A stretch of 8,380 nucleotides of DNA, taken from Actinomycetes bacterium (lineage in GTDB: Bacteria; Actinomycetota; Acidimicrobiia; Spongiisociales; UBA5794). The notes under the pieces are model-generated. The model was given only the letters and a program-made list of their open reading frames with translations. It was not told the DNA's origin and searched no databases. The DNA lies in NCBI GenBank assembly GCA_023336765.1, contig JAMBLL010000130.1:1-8380 (forward strand), read 5' to 3'. Shown in pieces: positions 5,158 through 8,380 of this stretch (position 1 is the first letter of the stretch; every line of letters begins with the position of its first letter). A program made the translations under genes and the position numbers.

Positions 5158-5199
5158 CACAGAGAACTCAAAGCACAGAGTACAGAGTACAGACCGGAA
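5158..5199. repeat. AGTACAG heptamer array
   Basis: Six 7-bp units: CACAGAG, AACTCAA, AGCACAG, AGTACAG, AGTACAG, ACCGGAA. Read on the minus strand these are CTGTACT/CTGTGCT, the same unit type as the TGTGCTC array at 116-157 in opposite orientation. It lies just upstream of the candidate promoter at 5128-5157. Confidence 0.8.
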
Positions 5200-5300
5200 G
5201 AGCCTCCATGTCTCCGGTTCGAGCGCCGAAGCGAATTGTGACTAGAGGCTGCTTCGCCTATGAAACCTCAGGCACACGAAAACACAAGGTCGACCACCGA

Positions 5301-5323
5301 CGGAACACAGAATCTGTGCTCCG
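5301..5323. repeat. Hairpin 3' of thiI made of the same repeat words
   Basis: CGGAACACAGA (5301-5311) and TCTGTGCTCCG (5313-5323) pair at 10 of 11 positions around a single base. The words AACACAG and CTGTGCT belong to the TGTGCTC heptamer type. It starts 11 bases beyond the thiI stop codon on the minus strand. No T-run follows, so it is a candidate 3'-end structure rather than a standard terminator. Apart from this, the array and the candidate promoter, the 5099-5333 gap shows no gene. Confidence 0.7.
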
Positions 5324-5333
5324 CGTTCTTGTC

Positions 5334-6527
5334 TCACATTTGTCCTGGTTCCCAGTCTGACAGTTTGAACACTTTGGCCGTCGTGATGACGTCGGAGAGG
5401 ACGTGATCCGGCACGGATTCAACCGTTGAATCGACCTTCGCCTGGGTGGCCGCGATAGCGACTGGATTCCCCTCAGAGAGATCGCATACCTCTTGAGCCC
5501 TTGCAGAAAGCTCGGCGGTGCCCACTGTGCGGGCGATGTCGATGATCGTCTGCTTTGGAAGGCCCAGCAGAGGGCGCAGAATGGGAGTTTCGCTCGCCTT
5601 CGAAACTGCAACGAGATGTGGGAGAGTCTGTGACGAAACCTGGCCGAGTGCGTCCCCGGTTACGAGTGCGGTGATACCTTCGGCCTGTGCGATCTGGCTC
5701 GCGGCGTCGGCCATCATCACTTTCAGTGTTACCTGGCGCATCCTCGATTCAACGTGTTCGAAGAGAGCGTCCTTGACCGGCTGGAACTCCACGAGATGTA
5801 CGGTCGGATCCATGCCGTAGCCCCATGCTGAGACGAGTTCTCCTGCCACGGCAAGCGCATGGTCGGACTGAGCGCAGTTCAGTGAGAAGTGGACAAAGTC
5901 GACAGTACAACCGCGTGACATGAGCATCCACGCTGCAACGACGGAGTCGAACCCGCCAGAGATGAGACACAGCACCGTGTCCTGTGTACCGATCGGTAGT
6001 CCGCCTGCACCGCGTTCGTGGTCGATTACTATGTAGGCCTTTTCGTCAAGCACGGTCACGTTGACGGATTCCTCCGGATTTGTGAGGTCTACCGACTTGC
6101 CGATGTCGATGAGTTCTGCGCCGATCGCGCGGGCGAGGTCCACGGATCTCCACGAGTGTGTGCCACGACGCTTCACGCGGGCGGCGAACGTGCGGCCGCG
6201 TATTCTCTCAGCACTGAACGCAGCAACCGTCCGCGCCAGATCATCCATGGTTGTGTACTCAGCCTCCACGACGACGTCGACAGAACCGACCCCAAAAACC
6301 CGCAGCGCCACCGCACGTACCGCATCGATCACATCTGGTGCGGGGGCCAGGCTGAAGCGGTGGGTTGCCAACCGGGTGACCGGAGCGACGTATCCCGCGG
6401 AGCGCAGAGCCTCGTCGAGGTTCGCTCTGACTGTCCGGATCAGGCGTTGCTGCGTGCGCCGTGATTTCAGGTAGACGTCACCGCTGAGTGTCACATGCAG
6501 CAGCGTCGTGTCCTTGGTGAATCCCAT
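5334..6527 (-). CDS. thiI: tRNA 4-thiouridine synthase ThiI (no rhodanese domain)
   Basis: A 397-aa cytoplasmic enzyme that adenylates and thiolates U8 of tRNA and, in many bacteria, also passes sulfur to thiamine thiazole synthesis. Domains in order: an N-terminal ferredoxin-like domain and THUMP (about 1-170, with VNVTVLDEKAYIVID at 155-169), then the PP-loop pyrophosphatase domain with SGGFDS (190-195) and GDALGQVSSQT (291-301). C348 (QEVCDL) lies where the E. coli persulfide-accepting Cys344 would be. The protein stops soon after, so the C-terminal rhodanese domain of the roughly 480-aa E. coli form is absent, as in Bacillus ThiI; sulfur should come from a separate cysteine desulfurase. 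It begins 32 bp after the DUF389 gene. No Shine-Dalgarno is seen, but a TANNNT box lies 6 bases before the ATG, so a leaderless internal transcript is possible. Confidence 0.93.
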   Translation of the reverse strand: MGFTKDTTLLHVTLSGDVYLKSRRTQQRLIRTVRANLDEALRSAGYVAPVTRLATHRFSLAPAPDVIDAVRAVALRVFGVGSVDVVVEAEYTTMDDLARTVAAFSAERIRGRTFAARVKRRGTHSWRSVDLARAIGAELIDIGKSVDLTNPEESVNVTVLDEKAYIVIDHERGAGGLPIGTQDTVLCLISGGFDSVVAAWMLMSRGCTVDFVHFSLNCAQSDHALAVAGELVSAWGYGMDPTVHLVEFQPVKDALFEHVESRMRQVTLKVMMADAASQIAQAEGITALVTGDALGQVSSQTLPHLVAVSKASETPILRPLLGLPKQTIIDIARTVGTAELSARAQEVCDLSEGNPVAIAATQAKVDSTVESVPDHVLSDVITTAKVFKLSDWEPGQM

Positions 6528-6533
6528 GGCACA

Positions 6534-6539
6534 AGCATA
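6534..6539 (-). promoter_or_regulatory. Candidate -10 box for leaderless thiI mRNA
   Basis: Minus-strand TATGCT (6539-6534) fits TANNNT and is followed by TGTGCC and the ATG at 6527, so transcription would start on the A of the start codon. The same layout (TACCGT, TGCACC, ATG) occurs at 2554-2568. No convincing -35 box is seen, and the -10 assignment rests on position. Confidence 0.35.
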
Positions 6540-6559
6540 CCGAGCGGTTGATCCCGAGC

Positions 6560-8143
6560 CTACAGATCGTCAGAGGTGATGCGAACCGACGGGAAGTACT
6601 CGATATCGAGGAAGATGTCTGTACCCAGTTCCTCCTCGAGGGATGCCTCGAGTTCTGCAACTGACGGTAGGTCTCCCTCTCCGGACATTACGATCGAGAT
6701 GTCGTCGACGTTCACGACGACCCTCTCGAGCGAAATGCCTTCGGAATCCGCCAGCCAGTCCTCCGTGACCGATTGCACGCTTGACTGCCTCGATGCGCTC
6801 GCGATGATGCCTTCGGAGGTGAAGAACAGGGGCACTGTAATCACCAGTGCCGCGAGAGCGACGGTCACGACTGTCGTACGTGTCTTGGCACGGTTCGATT
6901 TGAACTGATCGAACGGCACCAGTCCGCCCACTACGAATACGACCGATGCTGTCAGGATGATCGCGACAAGGTTCGTGAGGAAGAGAAGGAGAGCGCCGCC
7001 AGCATCGCCGAACTCGCCTGCCTTGAGCATGATGCCAGCCACACCAAGAGGAGGAACCAGTGCAACGGCGATAGCTACGCCCGTGATCGACGACGAGACT
7101 CGTTTGTCGATCGTTGCGTATGCCCCCGCAGCACCCGCTGCGACGGCGATGAGGAGGTCGATGAGTGTCGGAGAGATCCTGGATTGGATTTGGGCGTTCG
7201 CTTCGATCGGTACGAGTTGCGGTACCCATGCCGCGAGGATCCACGCCACCGCGATCGAGACTGCTACCCCACCGGCGACTGTAGCAAACGAGAGACTGAC
7301 CCTGCGGGGCCATCCGTTCACGATCGCGACGCTCACACCCATGATCGGAGTCATGAGTGGAGCGACGAGCATCGCGCCGATAACGACTGCAGTGGAGTCC
7401 GCCATGATTCCCAGGGTGGCGATGGCCGTTGACAGAACGAGAAGGACCCAGAATCCCACTTGCTTCTGTACATGACCGGGACCTTCGAAGAAGAGATTGT
7501 CGACAACCGTGGCACGCATCGTGTCGCCCACATCTCTTCGACGGAACCATGCCTTGAGGAAGGACATCGTCTCGATATCGGGATTCACGTCGACATCGTG
7601 TGCAACCGCGATACCGACCGACAACGAGACCGATCCAGCGATAATCGCAGCACCGGCAATCGCGAAGATGACCGCACCAACAATGGCATCAGGGACGATC
7701 AACACGATCATGCCGACTGCCGCCCACAGGAACCCGCGGGTCATCTTGTATGTCCAACTCGAATCCGTGTCGCGTACCTGGATCGCTGCGTACGCAGCAA
7801 GGAGTCCGCGGGCGATCAATACCGCACCGACAACAAAGGCGATGAGCGCGATCGTCTGATCGGTGCGTACTACGAGCGCCGCGGCTCCAACGATGTACAG
7901 GGTGCCGATGAGCACGCCGATCCAGTGCCTCGGTCGAGACCGCAGAGCAGACCGTATGTCGGTGGCTCCAAAGGTCACAAGAGCAATAGCGACGGATAGC
8001 CCGAGAAGGAAGTGCGATGCGTCCGGGGCTGCGAGCGCAAAGAGGCCGAGTCCGATGAGGACGACACCCCGGATGGTGGAGTTGTTCAGATACGCTGACA
8101 GAGGCGCACGATCCTCGTCGTTCCTGTCCTCTTGGAGCGTCAT
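6560..8143 (-). CDS. DUF308 (HdeD-like)-DUF389 fusion membrane protein
   Basis: A 527-aa polytopic inner-membrane protein. Residues about 22-180 form six short TM segments in the HdeD/DUF308 style (for example VVLIGLGLFALAAP, WIGVLIGTLYIVGAAALVV). A linker (180-225) leads to the DUF389 core, about 226-442, with the diagnostic STAVVIGAMLVAPLMTPIMG (250-269) and ALVPPLGVAGIMLKAGE (361-377). A soluble acidic tail (443-527) with alternating beta strands and helices (LERVVVNVDDISIVMSG, LPSVAELEASLEEEL) ends the protein. DUF389 and HdeD families have no settled biochemical function; HdeD is linked to acid resistance in enterobacteria. The ATG (8143) is 3 bp after the tyrS stop and is served by AGAGGTG inside the tyrS end, indicating co-transcription with the synthetase. 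The residues fit the family well, but the substrate, if any, is unknown. Confidence 0.9.
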   Translation of the reverse strand: MTLQEDRNDEDRAPLSAYLNNSTIRGVVLIGLGLFALAAPDASHFLLGLSVAIALVTFGATDIRSALRSRPRHWIGVLIGTLYIVGAAALVVRTDQTIALIAFVVGAVLIARGLLAAYAAIQVRDTDSSWTYKMTRGFLWAAVGMIVLIVPDAIVGAVIFAIAGAAIIAGSVSLSVGIAVAHDVDVNPDIETMSFLKAWFRRRDVGDTMRATVVDNLFFEGPGHVQKQVGFWVLLVLSTAIATLGIMADSTAVVIGAMLVAPLMTPIMGVSVAIVNGWPRRVSLSFATVAGGVAVSIAVAWILAAWVPQLVPIEANAQIQSRISPTLIDLLIAVAAGAAGAYATIDKRVSSSITGVAIAVALVPPLGVAGIMLKAGEFGDAGGALLLFLTNLVAIILTASVVFVVGGLVPFDQFKSNRAKTRTTVVTVALAALVITVPLFFTSEGIIASASRQSSVQSVTEDWLADSEGISLERVVVNVDDISIVMSGEGDLPSVAELEASLEEELGTDIFLDIEYFPSVRITSDDL

Positions 8144-8146
8144 CTG

Positions 8147-8380
8147 CTACACCTCTCGTTCCGTGGTGCTGCTTGTAGCTGGCACCTCGATCCGGAGGAA
8201 CCGACGTTTCCCAACCTGGACCACCTGATCAATCAGATCAGCGTGATCGACGGTCTCATCATCGACGCGCACTCCGTCGATCTTGACAGCACCCTGGGAT
8301 ATGAGGCGTCGTGCCTCGCCATTGGACTTTGTGAGGCCTGCGTCACAAAGCAGTGCAGGTAGCCACACGGCGTCGGTCGA
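8147..8380 (-). CDS. tyrS: Tyrosyl-tRNA synthetase, C-terminal S4 domain (partial)
   Basis: The frame is open from the right edge to a TAG at 8149-8147, so only the last 77 residues are in the window. They form an S4 RNA-binding domain: VWLPALLCDAGLTKSNGEARR, then LISQGAVKIDGVRV, and GKRRFLRIEV near the end. The VW-x2-LL-x-AGL-x-SN-EARRLI pattern and the GK-x-RF-x-R ending match the C-terminal anticodon-arm-binding domain of bacterial TyrRS (Thermus-like branch), which binds the long variable arm of tRNA-Tyr. A GTG within the frame (8368) is not taken as the start. The short Ser/Thr/Glu-rich tail (PATSSTTEREV) is unremarkable. Other S4 proteins are possible because the catalytic domain is out of view, but the ending favours TyrS. 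Confidence 0.82.
   Translation of the reverse strand, partial: STDAVWLPALLCDAGLTKSNGEARRLISQGAVKIDGVRVDDETVDHADLIDQVVQVGKRRFLRIEVPATSSTTEREV

Noticed and set aside
5258..5611. Minus-strand 117-aa open frame overlapping the thiI 3' end
   Set aside because: It lies out of frame over thiI and the repeat gap, with an arginine-serine-rich product typical of a shadow frame.
8147..8368. A separate 73-aa S4 protein starting at the GTG at 8368
   Set aside because: The frame stays open to the window edge and the sequence matches the C-terminal domain of TyrS, so the GTG is an internal valine codon.

Overview
The window reads as a piece of a chromosome from a member of the Actinomycetota, most likely an Acidimicrobiia-like or related uncultured lineage. 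This rests on moderately GC-rich sequence, an actinobacterial-type TrmI next to a small ferredoxin (in many actinobacteria these two lie near the Pup-proteasome genes, which may lie beyond the left edge), gene starts that look leaderless, and tightly overlapped operons. No phage, transposon, CRISPR array, tRNA or rRNA was seen.

Layout. (1) Bases 1-2477, minus strand: a translationally chained operon runs leftward from 2477. Its genes are a holin-superfamily-III-like membrane protein, a 64-aa coiled-coil/TM protein, a 92-aa one-TM protein, a 33-aa membrane peptide and trmI (tRNA m1A58 methyltransferase). Every start overlaps the preceding stop. After a repeat-filled gap comes a small [3Fe-4S]-type ferredoxin. 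(2) Bases 2478-2565: a compact divergent promoter region. (3) Bases 2566-4187, plus strand: a CREST-superfamily (ceramidase-like) membrane hydrolase, overlapped by 4 bp with a serine racemase / Ser-Thr dehydratase-type PLP enzyme. (4) Bases 4334-5098, minus strand: a 254-aa exported, membrane-anchored protein with four TTQAP hexapeptide repeats, family not recognised. (5) Bases 5334-8380, minus strand: an operon reading tyrS (only its C-terminal S4 domain is inside the window), a DUF308-DUF389 fusion membrane protein, then thiI (tRNA 4-thiouridine synthase).

Two tRNA-modifying enzymes and a tRNA synthetase each sit beside membrane proteins of unknown role.

The most unusual content is not in the genes. 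Each of the four gaps that lies at the 3' end of a gene or operon holds degenerate arrays of 7-bp units (types TGTGCTC, GGAGAAC, TTCACAG, GTACTAC, AGTACAG). They run up to 18 units without a break, sometimes contain hairpins, and lie very close to stop codons. The one gap bounded only by gene starts (2478-2565) has none. They look like a family of heptanucleotide intergenic repeats; their function is unknown.
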